Positions 1 through 11,520 of a stretch of DNA of 64,000 bases are shown in pieces. Every line of letters begins with the position of its first letter. Within the stretch, counting starts at the first letter, position 1. The notes under the pieces are model-generated. The model saw nothing but the letters and a program-made list of their open reading frames with translations, had not been told where the DNA came from and did not search any database. The stretch covers positions 3,451,001 to 3,515,000 of the forward strand of contig WPIO01000033.1 of assembly GCA_009760855.2 (NCBI GenBank), given 5' to 3'. The position numbers and the translations under genes are program-made. The DNA is from Cristatella mucedo (taxonomy: Eukaryota; Bryozoa; Phylactolaemata; Cristatellidae).

Positions 1-804
1 CAGGCCAAGGTCACAACTGACTATAATGGAGCACCGGGTTACGAAAGCCTCAAATAGAGAACAATCCGGATCACCAACACCCGAGTTGGCGATAAAATTA
101 CGTGGGTTACGAACCGAATGACTGTTCGCTCGCAACCGTAAAATCGAATATGGGAACGCTAAAAATGACTAGCTCTCGTTATTTATCTATTTAAAATTTG
201 TATTGACGTTTTTGATATTTATACAACAGAAAGTTAAACAAGTGCGTCTAATACGTTCTTGTATTTCTGTGAGGGCTGCTTCTGTAGTTTTAAAGTGCAT
301 TTTGGTGTTTCTGTCGCTAGGTGTGGGTTGGGCAGTTTTGGTTTTGGTGTCTGCAGCGTTAACCTTCCGTCGGTTCCTATTCTTTTTACTTGTTTCAGGC
401 AGTTTCAAATTTGTGAAGAATTGAGCTTTTTCCTAGTTTTATAATGAAGGAGTAGTTTTTTGTTTCGCAATTTTTTGCCGGGCATGGGAACGAATTATCA
501 AACTTTTTATACTACCCTAAGGAAAATCACGGTACGGATTACGAACGACCAATGTTACGCACCCAGCCCGGCGAAAGAGTAGGATCGTAACCGGGGAAAC
601 AAATGTAGTTTAATGTCTATGCACGGACTTGCTTGAGTTCGGTAGTTCTCTAATTTACATTTATTGGCCTCCGCTAGTTTAACGAAGGACGGGTGCTTGC
701 TGCAGTCTCAATATTCTGTTACGAGGTGCAAATCTTTTTCACTTCATGGTTTGTTAGCACGACAAGCGTCCTTGTGAATCGGCTTCTTAAACTTCTTCTT
801 TTCC
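1..804. other. No gene recognised
   Basis: Frames are short. A minus frame (187-408) and plus frames across it are mutually shadowing, with Lys/Arg/Thr bias and no domain. I see no upstream exon of the Ig gene here. Confidence 0.5.
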
Positions 805-985
805 AGCCTATGGTTAGTGATACCCCAGAAGGCAAGGGGCTCGCTCCTCACGATCAAGGTTGTCGGTTCGAATCCTGCAGTGGCCGATCCTTTATTGCCT
901 AATGCAAGCGGTAGTGATAGAAGTTAAGGCTCTTCTGCCGCCATTAAAAATGAGGCTGCTAAATCAGCTAATATTTTTCAAGAGT
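805..985 (+). mobile_element. SINE family 2 (tRNA-derived)
   Basis: The B box GGTTCGAATCC at about 866 matches the consensus exactly. The body ends with a GGCTCTTCTGCCGCC stretch and AAATCAGCTAA, which recur in the copies near 36.9, 48.7 and 50.8 kb. The tail is unlike family 1 and LINE A. Confidence 0.7.
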
Positions 986-1140
986 TCTAGTTCGCGTTGA
1001 CTGCTTTAAAAAATATATGACTATTGAATAAACTTGCAAAAGATTGTAGCGATTTTGCCGACGCGTCGAAATGATTATTTTTGTGTACCTCACTTCTTCG
1101 TACTCCAGTCTATCGAAGTTTATGATATCCGATAGCAGAC

Positions 1141-1335
1141 AGCCAGTTTATAATAATAATAATAGTAACAGGTTAACTATACATTTCTAAAAATGATTGG
1201 TGGTAAAATTCGCAAAACAGCTGGCAGTGTAAGCAGGTACATAAGTAGGAAAGACGAACCACTAAGACCCCTATATGCTGTAACAAACAGGTGAGTTTTA
1301 AGCTTCTTTTTAAATGTTCCTTTTAAAAGTTTGGC
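1141..1335 (-). mobile_element. LINE family A 3' fragment
   Basis: It begins with (TAA)n and includes AAGACGAACCACTAAGACCCC and the GTTTTAAGCTTCTTTTTAAATG motif, which in longer reverse copies is the end of the RT C-terminal region. The conserved CTAGAAAG tail block is missing. Confidence 0.65.
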
Positions 1336-1939
1336 GGGCCCGAATGTCGCTGACCAAGCTGGTGAGCCCGCCCAGTAAAGGAAGTCTCTTAGTTGTTATC
1401 TAGTGTAGCTTTCTTTATGCTACGCTGGTGGCACGCTTTCTGTTTTTATTTGCTTTTATCTCCCGTGTCTCCCGTGACTATTATGCATTTATTCCTCATG
1501 TTTTGCTTTCTTTACTTCTCGATAAATTGCTGACTATGTTTGGGGCATTTCTATTTATGGTAATTTTCATTTTAAATCTTTCTCCAAGGAAATTTATTAC
1601 TCAACTATGACAGCGTATTTTGCAGCTCACATTTATATTCTCGCTAACTAGCTTCTCATTGGTCAGCAACACCAAATTAATCAGCTGTGACACCTTTATA
1701 TTACGTAGGACGTACTGAATCGCGGGTAAAATTTAATTTAAAGTAATATAATTTTTGAATACACTTTTTCAATTTTCAATTAACCTGCCAGAGTTAATTT
1801 TGCCATTCTTAATTATATGTACTAATTGGGCAGCCTCTCTTTGCATGAGTCAGAGCCGGCTAGCCTATCAGCCACGCCTTCCGTTTACGGGACGAGATGC
1901 AAGTACATTACCTACTAAGCATAGGATCATGATTTCTTT

Positions 1940-2014
1940 ATACCATATGTAAAGTGCCCAGAAAGAGATTAAGTTCTCTGAGGATGTTATACAAATATAT
2001 TATTATTATTATTA
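1940..2014 (+). mobile_element. LINE family A 3' tail
   Basis: It contains GTGCCCAGAAAGAGATTAAG, GAGGATGTTATAC and a short (ATT)n. It is a tail-only remnant. Confidence 0.75.
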
Positions 2015-2264
2015 ACAATCGTATATATAGGCTGTCTATGATTAAAAATGCACAATTTTAGTACGTGTACGCACATAAAAATAATTTACACAGACGGAGC
2101 AAAGGCTGTGATGAACCGCTGTAGGGTTTAGCTCCATTTTGAACATCATTAAGTCAAAGTACGTCAGTTTTTAGCAAATTCCAGGCTTTAAAAGCATAGG
2201 ACCTGAAGGAGCGGCCTCAAGGATTAAATTTAATCAACTATGATATAATTCGTTTCTATATTGC

Positions 2265-2390
2265 CCTAAGAACACTTTAAATTATTATATTGTGACAGAA
2301 ACTTTACATGTGCCGGAGGGCTAGAGCCCACGACTTGGTCTTTAAAGGCGAAAACCTTATCCTTGGGTCAAACCAGGTTAGTTAGACACA
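2265..2390 (-). mobile_element. SINE family 1, diverged reverse copy
   Basis: The reverse-strand pattern is GCCCTAAGAACACTT (tail), GGGCTAGAGCCCACGACTTGG (B-box side) and CCTTGGGTCAAACCAG (head). An AT insertion of about 20 bases separates tail and body. Confidence 0.7.
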
Positions 2391-3409
2391 CGGCCAAACG
2401 ATTAGAGTCAGACTCTTAATATATAGGAGGTTGGTCTTTGACAGGTGTTTTTGATTAGTCATCATGATGTCGCTTCAGTCTGTCCTGGCTAAGAAGTAGT
2501 ATCACGCTGTTCTCTGTCAGGCAACGGACCGCCACCCTAGAATTGATACACTGGGCCACAAAAAAGAGCGAATGAGCAGACATTACGGGAACGCCGAACT
2601 ATCTCGGAGCTCCATTGTCAGAACAGTGGCAGCACATAGTCGGAATATATTTCATTTAACGAAACTTTTATTCGAACTAAAGTGTTTTTGACAGTGCTCT
2701 TTTATCCTTCCTCTTTATATCAAATCTTTAATTCGCGCGAATCTTTTGCAACTCTGCCTCCCCCATGATTTCTTTGCAGACAAATAGTGGATAGCCTCTG
2801 TGCAGTTAGTCTCCAGGATACGATGGGACGCATTCTAACACCTTGGTCAAGTGTGGCACATTCTCTGAGGTCTCTTCTCATTCAACTCGCAAACACAAAG
2901 CAGCCATGAAATCCCACTTGATTCTATCAGAAGCTGGCACGAGCATTCTTTTGTCGCTTCAGCCATATTGTGTATCTTACTAATGCTATTCACATTGAGC
3001 TTCATTCTGCTCCTAACTAGCACTGGCTCATGAATGCCACAAGAGTTACGTATCAGTAGCTAAAATTTGATAATTAATGAATCTCGAATATCAATATGTT
3101 TGGCAAATATTTCATATATAATATAATATAATAATTACACGGTTTCGAACTTTCTTTGGTAATGGATGACTTCTGAGTAAATCTTAAACGGACTTGTAAA
3201 TGTGAACTTGAATAAAATCATACGCAATCTCATTTGCACCAAGGCCGTTTTTGAGGGAGGTGAGGTACTTTGCTGTCGATTTCTTCTGTCTCACTTCTGA
3301 GCGCACCGGGGAAGGACCTGCTGATCGCAAGCCAAGCAGCCACAGGCTAGCAAAACCAGCAATGGTAACGTGGATATGTGCTTTGACACCCGCCATTCTA
3401 TGTTTGCAT
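2391..3409. other. Sequence upstream of copy 1, no exon recognised
   Basis: The exon carrying the first half of the exon A Ig domain is expected here or before the window. Acceptor-like TTTCTTTGCAG at about 2,780 is followed by frames without Ig features. Confidence 0.45.
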
Positions 3410-3534
3410 ATTTTTTGTTCAAAAGACTTGTAACAGGGAAGCTACCACCTTTGTAAACACCTAATCTTTGTTGCCCGAACTGTAAGAATACATACAATGT
3501 CTTTAGTGTTGCGTTAAATTCTCATGCATTACAG

Positions 3535-3671
3535 GGTGTACACTGAGTCACACTCTGCAATAGAAACGGTGCTATTAATCATTAACATGACGTGGACTGA
3601 TGGCGGCGTTTACACCTGCATCGTGGATCCAAGCCGCAATAAGAATGTGACACTCCAAATCACCATATTTG
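3535..3671 (+). CDS. Copy 1 exon A: C-terminal half of an Ig domain
   Basis: This is an internal exon of an immunoglobulin-superfamily protein. The acceptor is ...CATTACAG and the donor is G/GTAAAA. It starts in phase 2 and ends in phase 1. The peptide contains WTDGGVYTC, the strand-F signature (D-x-G-x-Y-x-C) of an Ig fold, followed by an NVTLQITI strand G. N-glycosylation sequons (NMT, NVT) fit an extracellular location. The first half of this Ig domain must come from an upstream exon that I could not find in 1-3,534. Exon A of copy 2 is the same length (137 bases) and clearly paralogous. Confidence 0.85.
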
Positions 3672-3767
3672 GTAAAATAGTGCAAAGTGCTATATAACAC
3701 TGGAAGAGCTGTTATGCAAATTAAATGTATGCATGGTTTTTTCCAAAATTTCTTCCTCGACGTGTAG

Positions 3768-3908
3768 AGCCCTTAAATGTGGTAGCACCACCTGTTCAAT
3801 TCATCGTCATCAATGAAAATTCGCGACTGTTGAACTGCAAAATCAGCGGAACGCAGGCGTCTGCTACCAACTGGTACAGAGACGGAATTCCCATTCCTTT
3901 TTCTACCA
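3768..3908 (+). CDS. Copy 1 exon B: N-terminal half of second Ig domain
   Basis: The exon is bounded by CGTGTAG and A/GTAAGG and joins exon A in phase across a 96-base intron. It encodes EPLNVVAPPVQF... and then the B-strand cysteine in LLNCKI and the core tryptophan in TNWYRDG, the first half of an I-set-like Ig domain. It ends in phase 1. The length (141 bases) is identical in copy 2. The open frame running past 3,908 is intron, because the next Ig strands continue in exon C. Confidence 0.88.
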
Positions 3909-3979
3909 GTAAGGCGAGCGCTTTTTAATTGCCTGTGCATTGATTCTCGGTCTCCTGCATTGAGTCGATGACACTCAAG

Positions 3980-4168
3980 CGTCTTTCCCGCCTCGGCGTT
4001 TGCCCGCTAGTGAAACCACTTCTTATTTAGGCAATAGATACGTAGCGTCGAACGACGGTCTCACCATTTACAATGTTAGCGCTGCTGACGCCGGAACTTA
4101 CGAATGCACTGGAAGACAAATGATTACCGGAGAAGTTCTCACTGCGTCATTCGTCGTCAACATCTATA
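3980..4168 (+). CDS. Copy 1 exon C: C-terminal half of second Ig domain
   Basis: I placed the acceptor at ACTCAAG (ends 3,979) because only this AG keeps the frame from exon B; the nearer CTAG at 4,010 would break it. The exon encodes a linker, then NDGLTIYNVSAADAGTYEC, giving the F-strand cysteine that pairs with exon B, and a final strand ending VVNIY. The donor is A/GTGAGT. It is 189 bases long, identical to copy 2. Intron B-C is only 71 bases. Confidence 0.88.
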
Positions 4169-4559
4169 GTGAGTATGGCTGATATGAAACTGAATGATTT
4201 TGTCGATCGCTTTTAGAACCCATAATTCACTGTCACCGGCCTATAAATTGTCACTACTTTAAGAAACCACCCAAGCAAATTAGGCATGGTGATACCCATT
4301 CCTCCAAATCGATTCATTTTGTCTTCATTCTAACTAAACTAAAATCCTTTTCTGAGACCCTGCTTTTAGTTTGCATGCTCCTAATGCCTGGTACTCATTT
4401 CCGGCTGGCGTATTAACATTTGCCTAACATGCCGACATTTAAAAAAGCTGAAGATATGCCTATTGCTCATGAAGTTTTCATGGGAATTGTCCTTTATATG
4501 TATATGCGTTCTAACACTGAGCATTTTATATGTAACTAACTGAGCTGGTTTCTTTCAAA

Positions 4560-4632
4560 GATGTGTCAATTTCCAGAAAGGGATTTAGTCCATTCTCTTA
4601 GGGTGGTATGCAATGTTATTATTATTATGAAT
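4560..4632 (+). mobile_element. LINE family A 3' tail, diverged
   Basis: TTCCAGAAAGGGATTTAG...CTTAGGGTGGTATGCAATG followed by (ATT)n matches the family A tail. It lies in the C-D intron of copy 1. Confidence 0.65.
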
Positions 4633-5849
4633 ACTCCTTCGAAGAGCTAGAACTACTATGTGAGTGGTACCGATGCCTGGCGGCTGCACCCAGTGAGACT
4701 ATCTAGCTATTACACACCGTTTCGGTACTGGAACGCTATACGTTGCTGCTTGAACGTTATCCTTATGATGTGCTCTTCTCAGACGGGATTTCAGGCGATG
4801 CAATAGTGTAGCAACGCAGTTATATTAAAGGGTTATGGCCAATTGCGATAGCATAAAATGATCGACCATTTTCTATTTACCTAATTTACTCACGTCTAAA
4901 GAATGAGATAGCCAAAAAAACGCAAGCTTAGGTAGCGTTTGAGTTGCTCAAGACCGCAGTGGCATTTTTGATTCAGAAGATTCGACCACCGCGCATTGAA
5001 TAGAAGGAGAAAGGGCCCGGTGTTTAGTAAGCTGGTACTTTCCCAATCCGTGACAGTTACGGCCTGCCTTGCGCTATTGAAGACGTCAATTAGCTAAGCT
5101 CGGCTGCACTTTAATCTTTGAATGTCGATGAACATGACTTAGCACCCTACTCTATTTATTGACTATTCAAACTTGGGTCTTTTAAAAAAGAAAACTGAGT
5201 TGTTTGCATTTTCGAACGGTTACTCGGCTAGCTTCTTTTCGATTAGCTTGCCCAGTAGTTTCCATGGAAGTTTTAAATGCGATCCAAAGGCCGCTTTTTC
5301 GCTGGTTGTCGAGGTACCACCAATACCTGCCGCTTTGTTCAACCCGCCAATCATCTTGACTCACAGAAGCGTCTCTAGAATCTCTACTTTGCAATAGGTA
5401 ACTCATAAAGGGCAGGGACCGTAGTTTTTGGTAAGAAATTATTTGGCAAACGAGTTTTAACTTCACATGAAAATCTAATAATAATTATAACAACGTTCGT
5501 ATAGTCCTTTGAAAATCTTTGCGTGGCAATTTTTCTTCACAGATGTCGGAAAATGACAAGCCGAAATGAACGTTTTGACAAAACCCGTGCTAGAAAAATT
5601 CAGAATGCCGTCCCGTCATCCTATCTCGAGCAATAGCTGGATCTCATATTTGACCTTCAGTAATTCATATGCTTACCCTGACCCGCAGCCAATCACAGGC
5701 GTTGGTAACTAATCGACTCTCAGTATTGTTCTAGGTATTGTTTCTATCGCGATACCTTGTAACCGTGCAAGTGCTCATCAGCCGGTTCTCTACCGGTGGA
5801 CTATGCAATGCAGCGCTGCAGTGCGGTTGAAAACACAAGCGACCACAAC

Positions 5850-6660
5850 TAGCCGCCGAAAGGGACAGTCTGTTGTGGGCCTGCTATTAGCGGTTACGTG
5901 CCGGCGCAAGCGCTTTACGAGGCCAGCACAGGACTGACGGAGTTAACTGAGCGAACTCCCGAAGCCCGAGTATATAAATCTAACCTACACCTTTACGCGG
6001 CGGACGTGCACATTGGACCAGCCGAGTTAACCGTGCGAACTCCCGAAGCCCGAGTATAATAAACTACCCTTCGCCTGCGTCGCTAGCGATGGTCCCGACC
6101 CCAAAGGCAGACCGATACAGCACCTAAAGATATGAGCAGCCAACTTATTAGCCGGCAGGACACAACTGCGCAGACTAAGCTGCATTTCGCTGTTCGTCAC
6201 CGTGGGTTCGAACTCTCGTGTCCTCGAAGCGTAGTCGACTTTTTCGACTATGGACGCTGCAGCCCCGAGCTCTGTTGGTCGTCTCCATTATTTTCTCTCT
6301 CATCTCAACTCCTGACCTCGCGCGTTGCTGCTATTTTCTTGGACCCCACTCTCGGTGTCCGTTCCCAGGCTTATTCGTTTCCGCCTGTAATTTATTAGAT
6401 TGATCCTGCGTCAGCTTGCCACCCTCTCGTTCTTTGTCTATGAAGTACATTAGTCGGTCCGCATCCAGACCGCTCTTTGTCTGCCCAAAGCTCCATTCTA
6501 ACCTGAGCGGATCTCGCAGTCAGACTGACACATCGCTCCGCTCCCGCTTTATTAACGGGTCCCTCTACCCAATTCTGCTTGGCTAGATCCACCCACTCTG
6601 GGTGCCCTAGTCGAACCCACTATGGCAAGGGCTAGTATCGCGGCTGCCCCTGTGCACCCA
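5850..6660. other. GC-rich island in copy 1 intron C-D
   Basis: The block is clearly richer in C and G than its flanks. It contains an 84-base direct repeat with TATA-like elements (GTATATAAAT near 5,969 and GTATAATAAAC near 6,053). It could be a solo LTR or another promoter-bearing mobile element. No coding domain or terminal repeats were found. It has no counterpart in copy 2. Confidence 0.5.
5940..6060 (+). repeat. 84-base spaced direct repeat with TATA-like motifs
   Basis: GAGTTAACTGAGCGAACTCC CGAAGCCCGAGTATA at 5,940 recurs at 6,024 with two changes (GAGTTAACCGTGCGAACTCC). Each copy runs directly into a TATA-like box. Confidence 0.85.
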
Positions 6661-6925
6661 AGTCTGTCATAGCATTTTTCACAAAGTCGTCAAACTGAGA
6701 GAAAAAGATTGCAATTTATAACATTATTCAGTGTATTAAAACATTATGACGTGAGGGTTTGACACTCAAAAAAAAGAAGACCAAATTGTTTGGAACACAG
6801 CACAGTCACTGAGCAATCCGTCAGTGTTTTTGCTTACTCTAGATACGAGCTTCAAGTCGAAGCAGTTTTAGACTAACGATTGCACGAGATTACAATAAAA
6901 GCTTACGCTGCATTCCTAGTACCCA

Positions 6926-7485
6926 TAATAATAATAATAATATTGCACTTGATAAAGCGCCCTCAGAGAACTTAATCTCTTTCTAGGCGCTTTACATTTG
7001 CTGCAAAGTGATACGCAATAGAATAGTAAGTAAAATCATGCTTGAAAAACAAACAAAATGAATAACATGGTTAGGGGTTACATGCACTGGGTCAGCATGC
7101 AAATGTGGTTAGTGGCAGCATGAACAGTGTCAGCACGCATAAGCACATCGAGGACGAATCACAAGGACCCACTAAATGCTGTCCTAAATAGGTATGTTTT
7201 TAAGTTTCTTTTAAATGTGGTCAGGTCAGGGGATGTTCTGATGCAGGTCGGGAGGGAGTTCCAGGCTGTGGGAGCATACGAGCTAAATGCACGGTCTCCA
7301 AAGGATTTAAGGTTTGTACGAGGTATTTCTAGACTGTTGGATTCCGAAAAGCGAGTGGTACGATGCTTTGCCTGATGGGGTAGTATATCTGAAAGGTAGG
7401 CTGGAGCCATAGAATGAAGAGACCTAAAAGTGAGCGACAAAACCTTGAAGTCAATCCGTTGCTTTTGAAGGTAAACTTGAAAATA
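6926..7485 (-). mobile_element. LINE family A 3' fragment in copy 1 intron C-D
   Basis: The reverse copy runs from (TAA)n and TTGATAAAGCGCCCTCAGAG into RT C-terminal coding sequence on the minus strand. The minus frame 7,159-7,440 reads LTFRSLHSMAPAYLSDILPHQAKH and then LKSFGDRAFSSYAPTAWNSLP, matching the end of the long copy. It ends about 75 bases before exon D. Confidence 0.85.
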
Positions 7486-7559
7486 CTGTCGCTACTACTT
7501 TTGTTGTGCTTTACACGTCCTAGAGTCCTGCTAAATGCTTCACTCGTCTATATTTTTAG

Positions 7560-7684
7560 CCCTTCCAAAGATCTACTACCCTTTCAATAACGGTACGCTA
7601 AAAACAGCTAATCTTATGGAAACTGTGGAACTGCTTTGCTGTGCGGATGCTATCCCGGCAGTGCAGTATTCATTTTGGATGCAG
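7560..7684 (+). CDS. Copy 1 exon D: N-terminal half of third Ig domain
   Basis: The acceptor is TATTTTTAG and the donor is CAG/GTGAGT. The exon encodes a proline/lysine start, NGTL, a Cys pair in ELLCCADAIP and the core Trp in YSFWMQ, typical of Ig strands B and C. It joins exon C in phase 1 and ends in phase 0. The length of 125 bases matches copy 2 (47,071-47,195). The 3.4-kb intron before it holds a GC-rich island and a reverse LINE fragment. Confidence 0.85.
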
Positions 7685-7914
7685 GTGAGTTAAGATCTTT
7701 CGCGGAAAAACTGTTTAGAACTTGACTGATAGCAAGCGGAGAAAATGATGAAAAATTTGCGAGCAATCATTTAATGTAATGAATAGCTCTTCAAAGAATA
7801 TGTAACTTGTCATTGCGATCCTTACAAGTCCGAGCGAAAATAATCTTTGAGTGTACCCATTGTTCCTCATCAGCCGACCATGAAGTCCATTAATGACGGA
7901 TTAATACGGATAAC

Positions 7915-8068
7915 TTTCTTGGATGTATTCACTATGTTGTTTATCAAGCATGATATTACTCACCATTCAATCGCGTTTCCCTTTTCCAGGAAATATAAAG
8001 TGCCTAGAAAGAGATTGAGTTCTCTAAGGGCGCTTTATCAAGTGAATTATTATTATTATCATTATTAA
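7915..8068 (+). mobile_element. LINE family A 3' end
   Basis: TGTTTATCAAGCATGATATTAC..., AAAGTGCCTAGAAAGAGATTGAG, AGGGCGCTTTATCAAGTG and (ATT)n match the last about 150 bases of the long copy. Confidence 0.82.
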
Positions 8069-9027
8069 GTACCGGCCATATTTAGAACTTATTGCAGTTG
8101 ACTGATGGCATGTTACGGCTGCCCCCACATTGGCATATTTGCAAAAGTCTAGCCCCAATAGAAAACATTGAGCTATTTAGGATCCACAGCTTGTCATGAA
8201 AGTTGAACCAGGCGGTATGTCTGGGAAGAGCTAAAGCACAAAAATGATATTTCCACAAGCAACCTTGCTTTTTTGAGAAAGATGGAGATGAATTTGTAAA
8301 ATTTATAGAAGAAGCCTCAACCAAAGCCAAGTCTAGCTTCCTAAAGTTCATAGTGCAGTCACGGTTGCACAATAAAAAAAAGCTGATGTTGACTATCAAA
8401 TTTCTCTTTAACTACACCATAGTACGCACCATACCAAGCGACCCATTTCTCTAGCTTCTTCGTCAGCTAGATTGATAAAATCAGATTAAATTTCCCAAGG
8501 TGAAATCCTCCTTCGAGTCTTTATCTTTTGCACCGTGCCTTTTCTCAATTTCAAACTTCAAGAAATTCTCAACTGCCATGATCTCGAAGTTCATTTCCAA
8601 GTCTGTGAAAAACTACCCCTGTGGACCCCATACGTAGTGTTTTCTTTCTACCCTTCTAAACACAGTACGTACGATTTTCCTTAAAAAAATTCCTGGATTT
8701 ACTTCTGCCCCTAATAAATAACATTATAAATCTTGCGTTAGCCTTAGATTTAAGTGCAGAAATCTTTGAAAGAGGTCACTGCCAGATCACTTATTAAGAA
8801 TTCGGCACTCGACCAGGAGAGTCTAACAACTTCCACCCAATACCCCAGCTGCCGTTCTTCTCCCAAACAATGAACGAGTAGTGGCAGATTAGTAAAAATT
8901 TGACATCTCAAATTATAACCCAGCAAATAAGTTTTAGTCAGATTTTTTGAGCGAGTGACTCCACGGGAGTAATCCTAGAGGCAGCGTAGCAATTATACAA
9001 GAACCTTCTCAGGAATGCTGATACAGA

Positions 9028-9665
9028 GAATAATAATTACAATAATAACGAAAAAAATTGGTATAGCGCCATATAAGACCTTAATCTCTTTCTAGGCACT
9101 TTGAATATGCTGCAAAGGAAGCACGATTGAATGGTTAGTGGTTAGCATGCTCAATGCCAAAAAGCATAACTTGGTTAGAGGTGACACGCACAGGGTCAGC
9201 ATGCAAATATGGCTAGTGGCAGCACGCATAAGCACAAAAAGGACGAATCACATTGACCAACTAAATGGGATGATAAATAGATGTATTTTAGCTTTTTTTA
9301 AATGAAGACAAGTCATGAGATGTCGTGGCTCTACTTGGAAGTAAGTTCCTGCCTTTGGGAGCATACGCACTAAAGGCACGGTCTCCAAAGGATTTGAGGT
9401 TTTGTACGAGGTATAGGTACACTATTAGATTAAGAAAAGCGGGTGTTATGCTGTTTATCCCGGTTGAGGAGTAGATCTGATAGTTAGGTTGAAGCCAACG
9501 AATGAAAGGAAATAACAATGAGAGACAGAGCCTTGAAGTCGATGTGCTGCTTGACTGGGAACCAGTGCAGGGTCGTCGAGAAGTGGTGCGATGTGGCAAC
9601 TGCGACGCACATGACAGATGATTCTAGCAGCAGAATTGTGCACTAACTGTAACACCATTATCATC
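9028..9665 (-). mobile_element. LINE family A 3' fragment
   Basis: The reverse tail (TATAGCGCCATATAAGACC...TTTCTAGGCACTTTG) is followed by minus-strand RT C-terminal sequence: NLKSFGDRAFSAYAPKGRN, and further on VHNSAARIICHVRRS. Several frameshifts are present. It lies in intron D-E of copy 1. Confidence 0.82.
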
Positions 9666-9687
9666 TCCGCTTGCAGTTCAAAATGCC

Positions 9688-9785
9688 ATCCTGGTTTGGC
9701 TCAGCCGTAAGGTCTTATGGCCTAGGTCGTCGGCTCGACCCCGTGACATATAAAAAGCGCCACGACAGAGATTTTTCTTTTAAGG
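9688..9785 (+). mobile_element. SINE family 1, short copy
   Basis: The head CTGGTTTGGCTCAGCCGTAAGG, the B-box region GTCGTCGGCTCGACCCCG and the start of the LINE-like tail (AAAAAGCGCCACGACAGAGATT) are visible. The 3' end is lost. Confidence 0.72.
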
Positions 9786-10458
9786 TGTATAGGTCGCCAA
9801 TTTGACATTACTATAACCTGTAAGCTGCATGCCGTCTAGTTCTATTATTATTAATAGGCCCACTGGTCTTGAAATTTATTTCTGGCTTTCTAATCGCCAC
9901 TTGACCATTCAGCGTCTGGTATCAATCAAAACGCTATTTTTAGAGTATTCCTCAAACGGCTACGTGAGCTGCGTGATTAGTCTAATCCTGCAATCCCATG
10001 AGGTTTCAGACAGTAAAAATACAAATGAAGGTCTTGGATCACAGTATTCGTCTAGCATATGGTCCTTGCGGCAAGGGTCGGCCGAATGTGCTCACAGTTC
10101 AGTAAAAGCTTTTAGGGTGTGAAGACATCAGAAAGACTCAACCTGGCATTTTGTGTTCTTTGCCCACGATGACCTGATTGGTGTAGCTCATCCTGTGAAG
10201 AAACCAGCTGCAGACTCAAAAACTGTAACTCTTAGATGTGTTATTAAGCATTCAAAGTATACTAATACTTCTTTATATGCGGGCTTTACGGGTCTTTCAA
10301 GCGATGCTAAATTGATGCTTGTATGATCCAGTTGCATTAGACAGTACATTGCGGCTTTTAACTTGAGTCGGCATTATTTAGTACTAACCTCGAGACTTTG
10401 TGCAAACGGCCTCTACACCCCTGGCTTGCAGATGAAAATATTGCTATTTATTTTGCAG

Positions 10459-10669
10459 TCGAATAATCAAGATATTTGGCTCATTATCGACTCAAACTTT
10501 GGAACACGGTTCATGCCTAATTTCACAACTGGAGTATTGAAGATAATAGAGCTGCATTGGAGTGATTCAAGAAATTTCCTTTGCAAAGCAACGAACCCTG
10601 CAGGAAGTGACGTTTTGTATTATCAGCTACAAGTTCTAAGACCACTAACTACGAGAAAGTATATTGAAA
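10459..10669 (+). CDS. Copy 1 exon E: C-terminal half of third Ig domain
   Basis: The acceptor is TTTTGCAG and the donor is A/GTATGT. The peptide includes LIIDSNFGTRFMPN, GVLKIIEL and SDSRNFLCKATNPAGSD, a strand D-to-F pattern with the closing cysteine, then YYQLQV as strand G. It is 211 bases with phases 0 to 1, identical in length to copy 2, which reads SDSSLFLCSASNPAGSD at the same place. The canonical D-x-G-x-Y-x-C is relaxed to SDSRNFLC. Confidence 0.88.
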
Positions 10670-10884
10670 GTATGTTTAAAAAAATTACATAGGATACATT
10701 ATATAAGTCAAATGACAAGCATTCGCCTACCCTTTAGTCTGGATGTGTAGCAGGATCAGTATGTGTATTTCCGTATACAACTACACACTGACACATACAA
10801 CGTAGAATGCAGGTAGTCCCAAGAAAAAGGATTAAGTTCTCAGATGGCGCGCGATGTTATATGTACGATATGCTGTTCTTGTAG

Positions 10885-11054
10885 ATAATGGCACTAATTG
10901 CAAAACACGTCGTAAGGATTCAGCAGCTTCAGTGTCGCGGGACGTCCCAAAGAATACCCATGCATCTACCATAAGCAGCGTCGCGTACCCTGTGGATTTT
11001 GGAACGCTTTGCGTCAGCTCCATCAAATCTAACGATTCAAAGTCCACGGATGTG
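10885..11054 (+). CDS. Copy 1 exon F: Cys/Asn-rich linker after third Ig domain
   Basis: The acceptor is TTCTTGTAG and the donor is GTG/GTAATA. In phase with exon E it encodes a short segment with NGTNC, PVDFGTLC and KSTDV. Copy 2 has NCTNCT, PVDCGNLF and RSTDA at matching positions, and a second cysteine of copy 2 (PVDCG) is Phe here. The exon is 170 bases against 146 in copy 2, an in-frame difference of eight codons. I see no known domain; it is probably extracellular linker. Confidence 0.7.
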
Positions 11055-11219
11055 GTAATACCTTTTATTTGTCATTGATATTGCTGATATTGATATTGAT
11101 AATAAGCTGTACATTTTCCGTTCCTGCCTGCTTAAGTTAGTACTATTGTAAAGATGTAAGGAACATCACAGGAAGAATTCGGACTTTCTTCGTGCCTCAC
11201 TTCTAGCTTTATGCGGGAT

Positions 11220-11520
11220 CTACAAAGTCCATCTTGAATGCCTGCCATCTAGCCGGGTCATCGCGGGCACTGGTTTGCCATAATTTAGGTCTTATCTGAT
11301 TTGGTAAATCTCAAAGCATTGATGTCAACGGGCAACAGCTATACGACTAGCATTTGCAGTGCTAGAACCCATAGAATCTTTGCTTGATCCACTGCTTTTC
11401 ACAGTTGGAAACTCTCCATCTAGCCAATATAATCACCAATCACGATCAAGGCATTCATTTTTACTCAAAATACACAGCTTGTGCCTGTGCTTCGATCCAT
11501 CTCAGCTTTCCAGGAAGTTG
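11220..11520 (+). mobile_element. LINE family A RT fragment, degenerate
   Basis: CTGCCATCTAGCCGGGTCATCG, AGCATTGATGTCAACGGGCAAC and TGTGCCTGTGCTTCGATCC align with the RT region (LEHL.SR, QSIDVNGQ, LYLCFDP) of the long copy. It is heavily frameshifted. Confidence 0.75.

Noticed and set aside
860-880. Intact tRNA gene at the perfect B box
   Set aside because: The A-box half and acceptor stem do not pair as a tRNA; the copy fits a SINE with recurring 3' end.
5182-5466. 94-codon minus frame and 74-codon plus frame
   Set aside because: The block is intron sequence shared with copy 2 (about 43,000-43,280), where the frames are not conserved.
6195-6240. tRNA-like B box GTGGGTTCGAACTCTCG
   Set aside because: No matching A box or cloverleaf around it and no SINE tail; probably chance or an old scrap.
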